From Gremmenia infestans (lineage: Eukaryota; Ascomycota; Leotiomycetes; Helotiales; Hamatocanthoscyphaceae): a stretch of DNA of 64,000 nucleotides. Of the stretch, positions 18,814-30,862 are shown piece by piece (position 1 is the stretch's first letter; the number at the start of each line of letters is the position of its first letter). The DNA lies in the NCBI GenBank assembly GCA_032629725.1, contig JAFEVB010000014.1:806001-870000 (forward strand). The letters run 5' to 3'. A program made the position numbers and the translations under genes. Under the pieces are notes generated by a model, which did no database searches, had not been told where the DNA came from, and saw only the letters and a program-made list of their open reading frames with translations.

Positions 18814-21486
18814 ATGCCCCAGGTAATCAGCTACACGCCAGCATGGCTCGGGAAAGGAACTCCTGGCTATGATCTCTTTACTGGTGCTGCCAGAAAACCT
18901 GCGGGCACCTATACCGCTTCGTTGAACGGATCCAGCACAAGCAAAAAGAAGAACGCGAAGCCGGGTCCTCGTCGAACGATTGCGCGCCGCGGAACGGAGA
19001 TCTTTACAGCTGTTGGGAAGGAGATACGATGGGCAGATCTTGCATACCTGAAGGAAGCATGGATTCACAAGGAGGAAACGAAAAAGGGCACTTCTAAAGG
19101 GAAGGCAAGGGAAGACAGTCCAAGTCAATATGACGAGGACCACGCTCAAGGGTACAGAGTAAGCTCCTCTAGAACTCTTGCCGGCTCACAGTCTCTAACA
19201 TTCCAGACTCTCAAAGTCTCCTTAGCGGAAGACATCAGGCAACTTATCATATCTCCGCACATGAACTATCTTGCAATCCTAACGACGCATACTGTACATA
19301 TTGCAATCTTGCCGGACTCATCACACCTCACTGCTTTCGACACAAGCCCTCTAAAACCAAAGACGTACACGCTCGGCCCTGAAACCCATGTCACATCACA
19401 GGCGGCTGTTGTTTCGGCTTTATGGCATTCCCTTGGAGTAAATGGATCATGTTTGGTTACGGTGACGGAAGATGCTGTGGTACGGGTCTGGGAGTTGTCC
19501 CTGGATGATCGCTGGTCTTTTGACAAGCCCACGCTCTCAATAGATCTCAAAAAGCTAGCAGACGGAACATCTTTTGATCAAGATTTTGAAGCTTCGAAAC
19601 CAGGCATGAACACGGGCTTCTCGCCTGATTCTTTCGAAATGGAAGTCGCATCAGCATGCTTCGCCGGCCGAGAGAGCGGTGGGTGGTCACCCATGACTCT
19701 TTGGATAGCGATGAGGGAAGGCGACGTCTATGCTCTGTGTCCTCTGCTCCCCGAGAAGTGGTCACCACCTCCAACTCTGATACCAGCATTATCCGTATCA
19801 ATCGTTGCCAAGGTTGCCGCCATAGAAGATGACCAAGACGTGCCCCAAGGCACCAGAATGCTCGCTCAGCAGCAACTAGCATGGATGTCTGATCTAGATA
19901 ATCAAGAACCGGTCAAGGTTGAATCTCCCCTGGGCGAGCCGCACTCGGACGTCTATGTCAGGCCAACAAAGCCAGGAAAGGTTCCGAAATTGCAAGGCCC
20001 TTTCGACTTTGAATTGACACCCGAGGAGTCGGAAGACGAGCTCGACAGTCTCTTAACCGACATCTATGTCATTGGCCCGAAGCTCGATGTAGATGAGTTG
20101 ATGTTCGGAGAAGAGAATGACCTCGAAATTGACGACCCCGGCAATGGCCTATCACTTGGGGTGGTTTGCTTGCTTACAAGCAGCGGTCGACTTTCTATTT
20201 CACTCGATCTTGATGGTGTAGAAGCACAGTGGCTTCCCAAACCCGGATCTAAGGTTCTCAAATTTACGGACGATGCTGATCCCCCGTCACTATTGACATT
20301 CCAAGTTCTCGATACGACACGGACCGGGGAAGTCTGGGAAGGGAATTGGCCCATGTTCAGCAGCGACTTCACTTCACGGTACAGTTTCTTCGTTACAGAT
20401 ACTTCTAGCGTCACTTATATATCCCTAACGCCTTGGGTATTTACTTTGGAAAACGAATTGAGGGACAGCGGAGTTGGTGCCGAGTTCCGGATTGATCTGA
20501 TGGTCAAGGCACACAATTCTTTTCGGGAAAGAATTTATACAGAACAGTCCAAAGATCGATCGTCTCCTCTTGCTTCGAGCGTAGCCATGCGGGACCCGGA
20601 TCTTGGCTATTTTATTCTCACTGCAACACCATATCATCCAGTCGCGGTAATTTTTGAGTCTCCGGACACCGGAGAAATCGGTCATCGGTCTTGTTCCCCG
20701 ACTTATGACTCTGAGCCACTGCAACCTATAATTGACCCAAGACCTGTGTATCAACCCGCTCACGCCCTCGAGGAACAATCTGCGCTCCCATCGTTGTTAG
20801 AGAAGCTACGACATAGCAGATACAAGCGTCTACTGAAAGAAGACATCCGATTATCACCAGCAACCCTTCATGTGATGACTGACACTCACAAAGTTCTCAG
20901 CGAGGAAACTCTTCGAATTGGAACTGCCGCAGCGGAGTTATTCCGAAGATGCGAACGCTTACAGATCGAGCTGCAGAGTCAGATCAAAATGGTCCATAAG
21001 GTTGCCGGCCGTGTAGATGAAATTACTGGGGACGATAGAGACGACCAACCCGCGGCCGATGTCAATGAAAGAGTGGAGGCGCGAATCTCAAAAGCCAGTA
21101 AACGGCAGAAGGAGCTGACGGAACGAATTGAGAAACTGAGGAAACAAGCTACCAAGGCAACTGGCCGCGGGCTGACTGACAAGGAGAGGGGCTGGGCTGA
21201 GGAGGTATTTGAGGTGCAAAGTGCAGTTCTTGGGGAAGGGGACACAGTGGACGATTTTGCGAAGCAGCCTTGGGTACGATTCGACGAAGTCAAGCAATTG
21301 AAGGACGAGCTACTGGACCAAGTTGAGGATCTTGCCGCGGAAGATGCAAGACCGGCGTCAAGAGGTGTGAAGGTACCTTCTGAGATCAGAAAAGCAAAGA
21401 TGGCCCAGATCACTGCTTTATTGAATCGCGAAACGGCGCTGGTGGAAGGTGCTAGGAACCGGCTGAGTATATTACGATCGTCTTAG
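18814..21486 (+). CDS. nup82: Nuclear pore complex protein Nup82
   Basis: I place the start at the ATG of PQVISYTPAWLG, which matches the family N-terminus; an in-frame ATG at 18547 would add an improbable 89 residues overlapping CBP20. The N-terminal two thirds look like a beta-propeller (IRQLIISPHMNYLAILTTHTVHI, LVTVTEDAVVRVWEL). The last 230 residues are a charged coiled coil (about 20800-21400). Nup82 sits on the cytoplasmic face of the pore and anchors mRNA export factors. Bases 19159-19206 (48 nt, GTAAGC, CTAAC, CAG) form an intron-like segment whose retention keeps the frame open. Removing it matches the conserved GYR-TLK junction better; that version is 874 residues. Confidence 0.9.
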   Translation: MPQVISYTPAWLGKGTPGYDLFTGAARKPAGTYTASLNGSSTSKKKNAKPGPRRTIARRGTEIFTAVGKEIRWADLAYLKEAWIHKEETKKGTSKGKAREDSPSQYDEDHAQGYRVSSSRTLAGSQSLTFQTLKVSLAEDIRQLIISPHMNYLAILTTHTVHIAILPDSSHLTAFDTSPLKPKTYTLGPETHVTSQAAVVSALWHSLGVNGSCLVTVTEDAVVRVWELSLDDRWSFDKPTLSIDLKKLADGTSFDQDFEASKPGMNTGFSPDSFEMEVASACFAGRESGGWSPMTLWIAMREGDVYALCPLLPEKWSPPPTLIPALSVSIVAKVAAIEDDQDVPQGTRMLAQQQLAWMSDLDNQEPVKVESPLGEPHSDVYVRPTKPGKVPKLQGPFDFELTPEESEDELDSLLTDIYVIGPKLDVDELMFGEENDLEIDDPGNGLSLGVVCLLTSSGRLSISLDLDGVEAQWLPKPGSKVLKFTDDADPPSLLTFQVLDTTRTGEVWEGNWPMFSSDFTSRYSFFVTDTSSVTYISLTPWVFTLENELRDSGVGAEFRIDLMVKAHNSFRERIYTEQSKDRSSPLASSVAMRDPDLGYFILTATPYHPVAVIFESPDTGEIGHRSCSPTYDSEPLQPIIDPRPVYQPAHALEEQSALPSLLEKLRHSRYKRLLKEDIRLSPATLHVMTDTHKVLSEETLRIGTAAAELFRRCERLQIELQSQIKMVHKVAGRVDEITGDDRDDQPAADVNERVEARISKASKRQKELTERIEKLRKQATKATGRGLTDKERGWAEEVFEVQSAVLGEGDTVDDFAKQPWVRFDEVKQLKDELLDQVEDLAAEDARPASRGVKVPSEIRKAKMAQITALLNRETALVEGARNRLSILRSS

Positions 21487-23032
21487 TTAGCTGTCAATTC
21501 TTGTAAAAACATATACCCCTTCCGTTTGAGAATACGAAACCTTCAAAAGCAGGTCTTTGAAGCCAATGACCAGGAGAAGTTCCAATTCTGTCACATGATT
21601 CCCTTCGCATTGTTTTAGTATCTACCTATTTCATAGACCAGACTGGAATATTTGTAAGTCCACATCCGCGCTCAAGTCAGATCCGCGCTCAAGTCAGATT
21701 CTCATAGTCAACTTTGTACCTTTCTGTCTCGTCTATTAGCCTTAGATTCTCGCACTTCGTATTGATTTCATTTTGCATTCTCTAGATACGATTTATCTTT
21801 TGTGTTTGCTGCAAAGGGTCACCAATCTGTTTCTCCTGGACAAACTCGTTCAACATGGGAGTAAAGGGGCGTTTGATGGATCGTTATTCGCAATCTTCAA
21901 ACACCTCCCGGCTATTATACCGTGTTAAAGTCCATTTCACTGATCCCATTTTCAGTGGCAGTAGAAAGGTGTGTGCGGTCCACGAATGCTTGCAACCCCC
22001 TTGTTTTGTGCCACGATCATGATGTTCTGCATCATCCAACCCCGCAGTAACATAGAGCAATCTGTTTTACAGATGACATGTTTCTACGAAGTACTTCGGA
22101 CCTTTTCATTTCCTCGTTGATTTTATTCGCTCTTCGTCAAGGGAAAATGACAGGAGCTTTTCCGCTAGCATTCGCCAGTTGCTGAACCTCCACCTGGGCT
22201 GCAATTTCCTATTAGTTTTATTGGTAAACATGCCCTTATTATCTTCTGTCCATCATTTGGAGCTTGAAAACTGTATGAAGCACTTCATAGACGAACGTCG
22301 AGAAAGGTGGAGAAAAAGCTCCGGGAGTTCGGGAGTCTCGGGATTGCCCCACCTACATGTGTGCTGTCATCGCCAATTCGCAAGCTGACTGGATAATCAT
22401 CATGTTACGCCGCATTTCTAAGAGCACGGCATTACTAACAGTAGTAAAGCTGCCATGTTGTATGCCGGTAGGTGATTTCATCCCCCAAACCAATCAGCCC
22501 ACAAGTCACATCACCAGCATCAAAGTTGCATTGCGACGAGCCCTCCGAAGACTCCGAATCGCCTCACGAATGCTTTCTCTGTCGCCAATAAACAATTTCC
22601 CCGCCATAACACCACCATTTTGCCGATTATCCCGTTCCAGTGCCTGGCGAAGATGGGAGAGGCCAGAGCGACAATCAGCTATCATTTCCTCAACAGACTT
22701 ATCACATGCTGCCTACCTGCGTAAGCAACACAGTCATAGCTGCAAGGCAATCAATCGCCTTGCAGCGAAATAGGAAGTATTCCGTAAGTCTGCAATAAAG
22801 CTCACAGTGCTTCTCCATTCCAATGACGTAGAAGTATATCGATAGAGGTGTATGCATGTACGCCTGTTTGGAAGATGTCCAAACTTTCGTCAGATGCCGA
22901 AGACTGGCATTGTAGATATAAGTTTCATGTCACCCCTCCTATGACTTGGGAATCAGTTAAAAATCAGTATATAATACCAATTCATCGTCTGTTCACGGCT
23001 ACAAACCAAAACCTCCCGTTCTTACTCCCAAT
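21487..23032. other. 1.5-kb spacer upstream of the opsin-related gene
   Basis: It contains the 17-base tandem repeat listed separately and pyrimidine-rich stretches. ORFs at 22179-22388 and 22357-22773 lack recognisable motifs or good splice context. The last 200 bases are probably the HSP30-like promoter and leader. Confidence 0.5.
21664..21697. repeat. Perfect 17-base tandem duplication
   Basis: The unit ATCCGCGCTCAAGTCAG occurs twice head to tail. No function is evident. Confidence 0.8.
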
Positions 23033-24062
23033 ATGTCCATCTTGCTTCAGCGCAGCAATGATGCTCTCAAAATAAACCCCCCAGGTTAGTAGTTTGTCAC
23101 AGCCTCTAGGCATCTCGCTCAGGGCTCTTCCGAGATTGAAAAACTAATTCTTCAATCTTGTAGTGGGTGATCACCATTTCACGATATCCGGTTCGGATTG
23201 GCTATGGACCGTAACTGCCATATACCTATGTTCTCTACTACTCGTGGTCGGCCATTCTTATTTTGCTCGTTCTGGAGAGAAAATATTCCACTACCTATTT
23301 ACGATTTCACTCTTCGTCGGAGGTGTCGCATACTTCACTATGGCAAGTGACCTAGGAAGTACCCCCATCGCAACATCGACAGGTGATTCTGGCACTCGAC
23401 AAATATTCTACGCAAAATACATAAATTGGTATATATGACCTTTTCCGTAATTTTCACGCAAATACTAACAATACGCAAGGTTCGTAGGATGGACGCCAAT
23501 CCTTATCGCAGTCGGTCTAGTGTCCGGTGTGAGCTGGGCAACGATAATCTATAACATCGCCCTATCCTGGATCTGGATAGCATCTTGGCTCTCCGGTGCT
23601 CTGGTAGCTACACACTACAAGTGGGGTTTCTATGTCTTCGGCGTCTTCGCCTATTTCCTCCTCGTGAGCTCCCTTCTCTACACCGGCAGCATCACCGCCA
23701 GGCGTCTCGAAATCAAGAGCAGCTACTTGCTCCTGTCATCGTGGCTCACTTTCATCTGGATGCTGTATGCTATTGCCTACGGTCTTGATGATGGCGGGAA
23801 TGAAATTGGCGTCACCAGTGGATTCATTTTCTTCGGTATCCTGGACGTTCTCAATGTGCCTGTCATTGCATGCACGGTCTTGTTTTTGAGCAGAAACTGG
23901 GACTATCGTAGCTTGAACCTTTACTTCACTCAGTACGGACGTGTCGCTCAGGGAGGCGAATTCCCGGAACGGGAGAAGGGTGTTGTCGAGCCTGTCTCCA
24001 CTTCGGCTCCTGCTGCGGCTTCAGCTCCTGCTGCTTCTTCAGCTCCAGGGGAGACTGTCTGA
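23033..24062 (+). CDS. Opsin-related / HSP30-like seven-helix membrane protein
   Basis: Exons 23033-23084, 23164-23428 and 23480-24062 give 299 residues. Seven hydrophobic helices follow a short N-terminal segment containing SNDALKINPP; the SGSDWLWTVTA and YINWFVGWTP segments belong to the microbial-rhodopsin superfamily. In helix seven the place of the retinal-binding Lys reads LDVLNVPV, so Lys is replaced by Val and no Schiff base can form. That places it with the HSP30/YRO2/ORP group, plasma-membrane proteins induced by stress and not light-driven pumps. The C-terminus is an Ala/Pro/Ser repeat tail. The first exon is inferred from a good splice pair and the family N-terminus. Confidence 0.9.
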
Positions 24063-24695
24063 AGTGGATTGTCAACATTGATACAAGCTGGCTAATGAGA
24101 GGATGGACAAACTTTATTGGTCTGGAACGCGTCTTTTATGTGGTGGGTCACTCGCTGTGGGTTGTAATGCTCTGTAATGTGTAATTTAGCTGGCGATCTG
24201 GGAGTTTAGCTGATAAATATCGATACCCTCATGAAACATACACGACACTCGTTTAAAAACCAGTCTGAATCGTTACAGGAGTGATGTGGTCAAAACATGT
24301 ATCTAGATGTTCTATCACTTCGCATGGAACAATTAGATACTTCAGGATAGTCTTCATATTGGTAGCAATGATAGTCTACTCAGTGACTAACGTCTCTCTC
24401 AGATTCATGTGGTGAAAAGAAACGGACAGTTGGACGTGGCCCGGAAGTAGAAGAGCCTGTTGTTTATTTGAGAATAGGATGTGTCTTGTACAATCTAATT
24501 TGTTTATTATCTAATATCTATATATTGTAATTAAAATTTACTTCCCAAATAATCCTCTAAAGCGCCATCTTTTGAAAACCCAAACCAATTTATGTAGGTC
24601 TAGCACTGACCCAAGTTACCCACAGACATATCGACAGAACATATACGTATGTATAGCCAAGTCGCCAACGCTTCGGTCCTCACCGAACGATCACC
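24063..24695. other. Convergent 3' spacer
   Basis: It lies between the 3' ends of the opsin-related and ABC transporter genes. AT-rich; no gene was seen. Confidence 0.5.
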
Positions 24696-27600
24696 TTATT
24701 CAGCCTTCTTGGACTGCTTCGTCCTCAACTTCATCAACATATACACCATGGCATAACCGACGAGCGCAAATAACACCACGATCCCCGCATCTCTCCATCC
24801 GTAATAATAGTCGGCCAGGTTTAGGCTCGTGAGATAATCGGATCCAGTCCGATATTCGCAAACCTTGCAATGAGATCTATCGTCAGGATTCGTGAGGTTT
24901 GTGCGAGCGCCCATACCACCCATGTAATCTGCCAAGTAGACACCGCAAGTTTGATTGAGAGGGGGGTTGAAGATCGCAAATTCCAACTCGGCGCAGTGGA
25001 CTGGAGCGGAGAAACTTGTGAATGTGAGGAGGGATCCCATGAGGTAGTTGAAAGCTGACACCGAGGGTTAGTAAAGTGGGAGAAGACATATAGATCTGGT
25101 AATAACTTACGATTGAGCCAATAAATCCAGTAACGCCAAAAGGCCGTAATCTGTGCATATGGAACAAGAACACCACAGAAGCCAACCAAGGTCCCGATAA
25201 CCAGAGGATTGGCGAGAGTGGCGAACACAGCATTCGGAGCATATGCTGCAATGAACTGGCCTATACCCGTGTAGACGAACTCGTACATGATCATGACAAA
25301 GAGCGTGGCACCGGCTTTATTGGAATCGGTAGGGAACCCAACGGTATAGTACCAGCAAACGAAGTAGAGGACTGCGCAAACACACAGGTAAGGAAGCTCG
25401 GAGATAATGAGGCCAGTGACAAAAGCGATCCAAGAATACATCTTTGACTTCTTTTCTCTTGCTTCGTAAATGTCTCGTCGGTCGATGAAGAGTGGCTGCA
25501 GTTGAGCGATGACTCCTGGGGCTACGAAAATGAAACTGAAGACCGAAAAGAGGCGTAGTTGTAAATCTGCGATGCTGTGGCCGATCTGCCAGAAAGAGAA
25601 GCCATTGAAGAGAGCGGATCCGACATGAAGTGCTAGTTTATTGTTGACGTAGTCAGTGTTTCTCCAAACCGAGATATTCATGCGATGTGTCACAATCTTC
25701 GTCTGTTCCCAGAGCGGCATGGCAAACTCAAAGCCATCATCGACAGTTCCAGGTGGTTTTGAGGCGGCATCGCTAGTTATATGCTCCAATTCTTCGATCG
25801 ATCGCTTGTACTCGGGTGAATCAAGCCAGACTTGGCTCCAGTCTTTTGTTTGCGAGTGAGAGCCAGAAACAACATCAATCATATGCTCAGCGGGATTGGC
25901 ATCTTTAGGGCAAGGAGCATCATAGCGAGCGAAGTATTCCTTGAGAGTGGCGGCACTAGGGCCTATATCTCCAAAGTAAACAGTCTTGCCGCCCCGGGCC
26001 AATAACAGGAGACTGTCAAACTGAAGGAATAGCTGAGCGGACGGTTGATGAATAGTTACCTAGAGTCAAGAAATTGTAATCAGCATTATTCCTCTAAATA
26101 GATTCGGGGTCGTAGGATATCTCCTCTTGGATTTGATGACTTACCAAAACGGCTTGACCAATGTCTGCCAACTTTCTCAAAAACCGAACAATATTGAAAG
26201 CTGCTTGGCCGTCAAGTCCGGAGGTAGGCTCGTCTAAGAAGATTAGAATGCTAGGTTTTGACACAAGTTCCACTCCAATAGTTAAACGCTTCCTTTGCTC
26301 AACGGAAAGACCAGAGCCGGTACTTCCGATAAGAGTATTCTCTATGTCGTGCATTTCTAAAAGGTTGATTATGCTGTCGACATATTTGAGCTTCTCCTCT
26401 CGGGGAGTTGTTCGAGACTGACGAAGGAGGGCGGAGAACTCGAGTGCTTCCCGAACAGTGGCCAAAGGTTCGTGAACATCCAGTTGCTCACAATAACCAG
26501 CTGAGCGTTGAAAGCTCACAGTAAGAGGCCGCCCATCCACAAGAATTGATCCTTTAATCGTACCATCCGTTTTACGCTGAGCTAAAACGTCTAGAAGTGT
26601 GGTTTTTCCAGCTCCAGACGACCCCATTAAAGCACCCAGTTGTCCTGAAGCGACGCACATTAGCAGATGTTTCTAAGAGAATGTTCGACCCCCGAGGGAC
26701 AAGCCCCGGGATATCTCATTCGGCTCCTACATCAATTTGAGCGGAAGGGGGAAATATAACGAACCAGGTTTGACCCATCCATGAACATCATCTAAGAGAG
26801 TTCTGTCTCCAGAGGGTGTTTTGACCGTATATGACAGATTTTTCCAGGTGAACACTGAGGTATTCCGAACCAATTGTTGATCGGTGACCGTTGTCTCGTC
26901 GGAAGAAGAGGCACCTGAGCCCGCAACCTTCTTTTCTTGATCAACTTGCACCTTGGATTGGGATTCTTCGTCGGCAACAAGATGGTGGGTGTTCTTCTTG
27001 GCCTTTTCGCGGGGAATAAGCAAAACCCCGCCCTTTCCACCATGGGCTTTCCAGTGAATTGTCGCGACGATTGTGATTGCAACAAAAAGAACCCAGAAAG
27101 CCCTGTTGATGTTAGAGATTGCTTAGAAGTTAACCCGGGCCGGAAAGAAACCTACCAAACAATGCCAAAGTTGCGCCAGATATTTGACGCGGAGTAAGAT
27201 AACGAGGCAAGATACTCACCTCCTGTAACGCTAGTAGCGCCAGGTCGAGCGCCTCCAACCCCAGCGCAAGCTGAATAGAGAAGGTCACCATACTGAGGAC
27301 CGTTGGGGACTAAATTTATTCCGACGCAAGGAATTATAGCGTCCTTGAATTCATTGGCAAGAATTCCGGAAAAGCCATAAGCTAGAGGATCAATCCCTAC
27401 ATAAAATTAGCTCGAGGCCACAACCCATCATTATGTGGACTTGGAATTTCTGGGCGTATGAGGCCTTGTGTGGTGGAGATACGTGGGCCCTTCTGTTTTG
27501 GAAGAGGATTGGGGGTCGGAAGGGAGGATACATACAATAGATCCAGACAAACCACTGCATACCATAGTCAGCAAATTGTTTATTACGTTCATCTGAGTCT

Positions 27601-29628
27601 GAACTAGAACTTACGGGATGCATTGCGGGTTTTTGAATCATGTATCCGGTATACATGATGAGGGCCGAGACTAGGAACCCTGACACCTTACTGGCGCCAT
27701 CAAAAGTCGAAAATGCAGCACCAATAGACCGAAATAAAGCTGTCATGCACATTGATGTTGCAAATACTAAATTCGTACAACAATGTCAGTCAGAATTTAC
27801 TTTTGGGTTGAGAAACCTTGACAGCATAGGATGTGTTCGGAAGCGAGCATGTAGGAATGAGAAGGAAATACGTACAGAAGATCCAAAAGGTGAAGAAGGC
27901 ACCAGCATCCTGTCTCAATCCAACCATGAAGTATAATACAAGAGAGAAATGTGAAATCTGGAACAAGATTACCGGGACATCGGCTGCAACCTGTGCAAGA
28001 CAAAAGGCGGCGGGATGGAAGAGGGCAAAATCTTTGTGCTTTGCGAGAACAGGACGACCGGAGAAAGACTCTGTAACTTCGGACATAGCCATGAGACTGT
28101 TGAACAATAGAGACAAGAACAGTGCTCCAGATTTAAGAAAGAGGCCACCAGAATTAGCAGGCGCATTGTAAAAGAGTGATCCAGCGATGAGGGCCTGGAT
28201 AAGGACGGAGGACTGCTTGATGATCAAGCTAGCCTTGTCACCCCAGAGGATCTGGTACTGGCGCCTGATACAAGCATCGATCTGGCGGCCAAACGAAACC
28301 GTATATGGAGATTTCTTTGACAGGCTTTTAGCTTTCTCGTGCTGGACACCAATCCGGAAGTCTTCAGTCCGGGATATCGCCTCTTCGGAAGTAGGATAAT
28401 TGTATTCCGCTTCCATTTCTTTTTTGATGCTGGATTTCTCATACGCCGCTCGAATCTCATCGGCTGTCCGTGGGAAGCTCTCGACCCCTTCGCGAAGCCT
28501 CCTCTCAGATGGGACCGTGACTCCAGTGAGGAAATCAGCGACATTCGCTCCATCGTCACAATAGAAGCCCAAATCCTCCATAAATGGACGAGCTTGCTTC
28601 AGTGGACCATAGTAAATTTGTTTGCCCTCGTCGATCACCATGGCTTTATCGAATAGGTTGTAGATCCCGTTTCCAGCCTGGTAGAGTGTGACGATTGACG
28701 CGAGACCGAATATGTCTGTAATGGCTCGAATCGCTTTGGTGTATTCCAGGGCTGTGCTAGCATCCAAACCTCTCGTACTATTGTCCCAACAGAAAACGCT
28801 CGCCCGAGTTGCTAGAGTCTCTAAAATCGACACGCGTTTACGTTCTCCGCCAGAAACTCCACGTACAAATTCATTCCCAACTTTTGTGTCACGCGTATGA
28901 GGGATGCCCAGAGATTTCAATAAGAAGTCAACATTCTCTTTTTGAAAGTCTGCCGGGGTCGCTTTGTCTGAGGGTAGGTTGAATGGGATCTTGAGAGCAG
29001 TCGCAAAATCGATCGTTTGTCCAACCGTGAGTGTAGGAAAAAACAGCTCTTCTTCTGTGTTCATGACGATCTGTCCTCGGTACTGGGCTGCGTCTTTTGG
29101 ATTCATGGCTCCCCAATGTACATCGCCAGTGACTTCGGCAAATCCTTCCCTCCTGTTGGCTAATACCTTCAATAGACTGGTGCAGCCGGCTCCAGGGCGG
29201 CCAAGAACCAAGAGCATCTCTCCTGGTTTAACACAGCCATGAGAGTTCTCAAGAATTGTCTTCAGCGGCGCGCCACCTCGGGCTTCCATGATGGCCTGTG
29301 GAATATTGAACTGGGATCCCACATTTTCATTTATGGCCGCATCAGCACCAATGCCTTTGATTGTCAGGTTGTTCCACGTGACTCCTAATTTTCGGCCTTT
29401 TGCCTCATCCTTCTCGCCCTGGCGCTGGATCATCCTGAGCTCGGGCATCATCTTCCAGTCGGAAGCCATACTGATGATGTGTTCATCTTCGTCCGAATCA
29501 TCGTATTCCCTTTGAGAATTGCGGCCGGTGAGGACGGAACTGTTGCTGAGAATACGTGAAATGAGGCCGGGCTGCGTGGCCACTGGGGCGTATGTCTTAT
29601 GGTGTGGCTCTGTCTCTGTCGCCGCCAT
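24696..29628 (-). CDS. PDR-type ABC-G multidrug exporter
   Basis: I read eight exons: 29628-27876, 27766-27615, 27554-27536, 27396-27156, 27102-26765, 26644-26145, 26059-25111 and 25054-24696. They sum to 4311 nt, or 1436 residues, the normal full length. The order is NBD1-TM6-NBD2-TM6. NBD1 has Walker A GRPGAGCTSLL and signature VSGGERKR; NBD2 has Walker A GSSGAGKTTLL, a degenerate signature LSVEQRKR and Walker B LIFLDEPTSGLD, a usual PDR asymmetry. The start is the ATG of AATETEP in a Kozak-like context; an upstream in-frame ATG would add 42 hydrophobic residues that the family lacks. Exon 3 is only 19 nt. It exports hydrophobic compounds across the plasma membrane. It lies 10 kb from the decayed cluster, so a link is possible but not shown. 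Confidence 0.95.
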
Positions 29629-30862
29629 GGCGAATGTGTGGGTGTTGGGGATCACCTCAGTCCAGATTTTGGGATGGGGTGTTGGTTGAAAGAAATGCAA
29701 ATACGGCAAAGAGGGAAGGAACGACAAGAACAAGAATAAATAAAGAGGAGCCAAGAGTACAAGGCGAGTGAGTACCTACCTACCTATAAGTAATCTTGAA
29801 AGTCGAGTGAGTGCCTACCTATATATATATGGGCATGGGTATGGGTATGATAGATATGATCCACCTTGCGTCGCGCAGCGGTTTAACGTTAGAGTCCGGA
29901 GAGCGAAGAAAGTATCCAGATCTTACCTAGGTATAGAGGGAAGCCCGGATGCAGTGAAGGTTAATGTGGAGTTCGGCGTCAGCTGAAGGCCGAGGCGTCT
30001 CTTTCCATTGGTTGGGTAGCCAGTGGAGGCCTCAGGCACCAACTATTATATAGTCAGCTCCGCTCCTTCCACCCTTACTACAATGCAGCCACACCTCAAC
30101 CAACCCACAACTCCCATCAACATGACGAATACAGTACTATTCTTGTACGCATAGTACAGTAAGTATAAGCGTAAGTCTACGAAGGTATTTACTGAGGTAC
30201 GGAATTGCTGTTGGCACCGGCCGCTAGCTGGAGGTGGGTGGGAGCCGTCACTGTCATGTGGAATTTTTCGGACAAAGAAAAGTAGCCGTGTCCGCACCGC
30301 ATTTCTGTAGCAATGCCGTCCGTGGTATAATACTCGTACACCACACTCTACGTGATACCTTTATTATTTGAAGATTAAGCTAAGCCATCCACCAGTATTA
30401 AAGGCTCTGGAGATGATACTGATATTATATATACTTCGTAGCAGCTAGTTCCCAGGTCCCGCGACCACATCTTTGCATCGGCATCGGAACTCAAGATATG
30501 TCTTGGCGGACACAGTAGGGCAAAAGAAAGGAAAGGGGAGAAGAAATGAAATGAAATGAAAAAGGACCCCGCCACCCTTTAATTCCGCCTTCCCGCCAGT
30601 GTGCATGAAGTTATGTTCAGTGTCGTGATGCGATGCTATTCGCGCTTTTTACTTTCTAGTGGCTACCCGCCTGGGGTAGCTCAAATACTCAATCTTACTT
30701 GTTAAGAGTTGAATTATCTTATAGCCATATTCCAAAAGGTGGAGAATATGAAGTATATTGATAGGTAGTGAGTGCAGTCTTCAACAGTCGCAACCAAAAA
30801 CATGTTCATCGCAACCTCTTTTATTTAATCAGGTAAACTATTGGTATATGAAGACCAGACAT
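29629..30862. other. ABC transporter promoter and spacer
   Basis: It has CTACCTA repeats (29771-29822), a TA run and GGGTATG repeats (29820-29850), and a CCTAGGTA site near 29926-29933. No gene was seen. The right half is the 3' flank of the epoxide hydrolase gene. Confidence 0.5.

Noticed and set aside
22179..22773. Two overlapping ORFs of 69 and 138 codons
   Set aside because: No motif, no splice context and unremarkable composition.
29629..29754. Upstream in-frame ATG for the ABC transporter
   Set aside because: It would add a hydrophobic stretch not found in PDR transporters; the ATG at 29628 has better context.
27790..29754. Long antisense ORFs over the ABC transporter, NUP82, Snf5 and Pds5 exons
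   Set aside because: Shadows of real coding frames, with no domain of their own.
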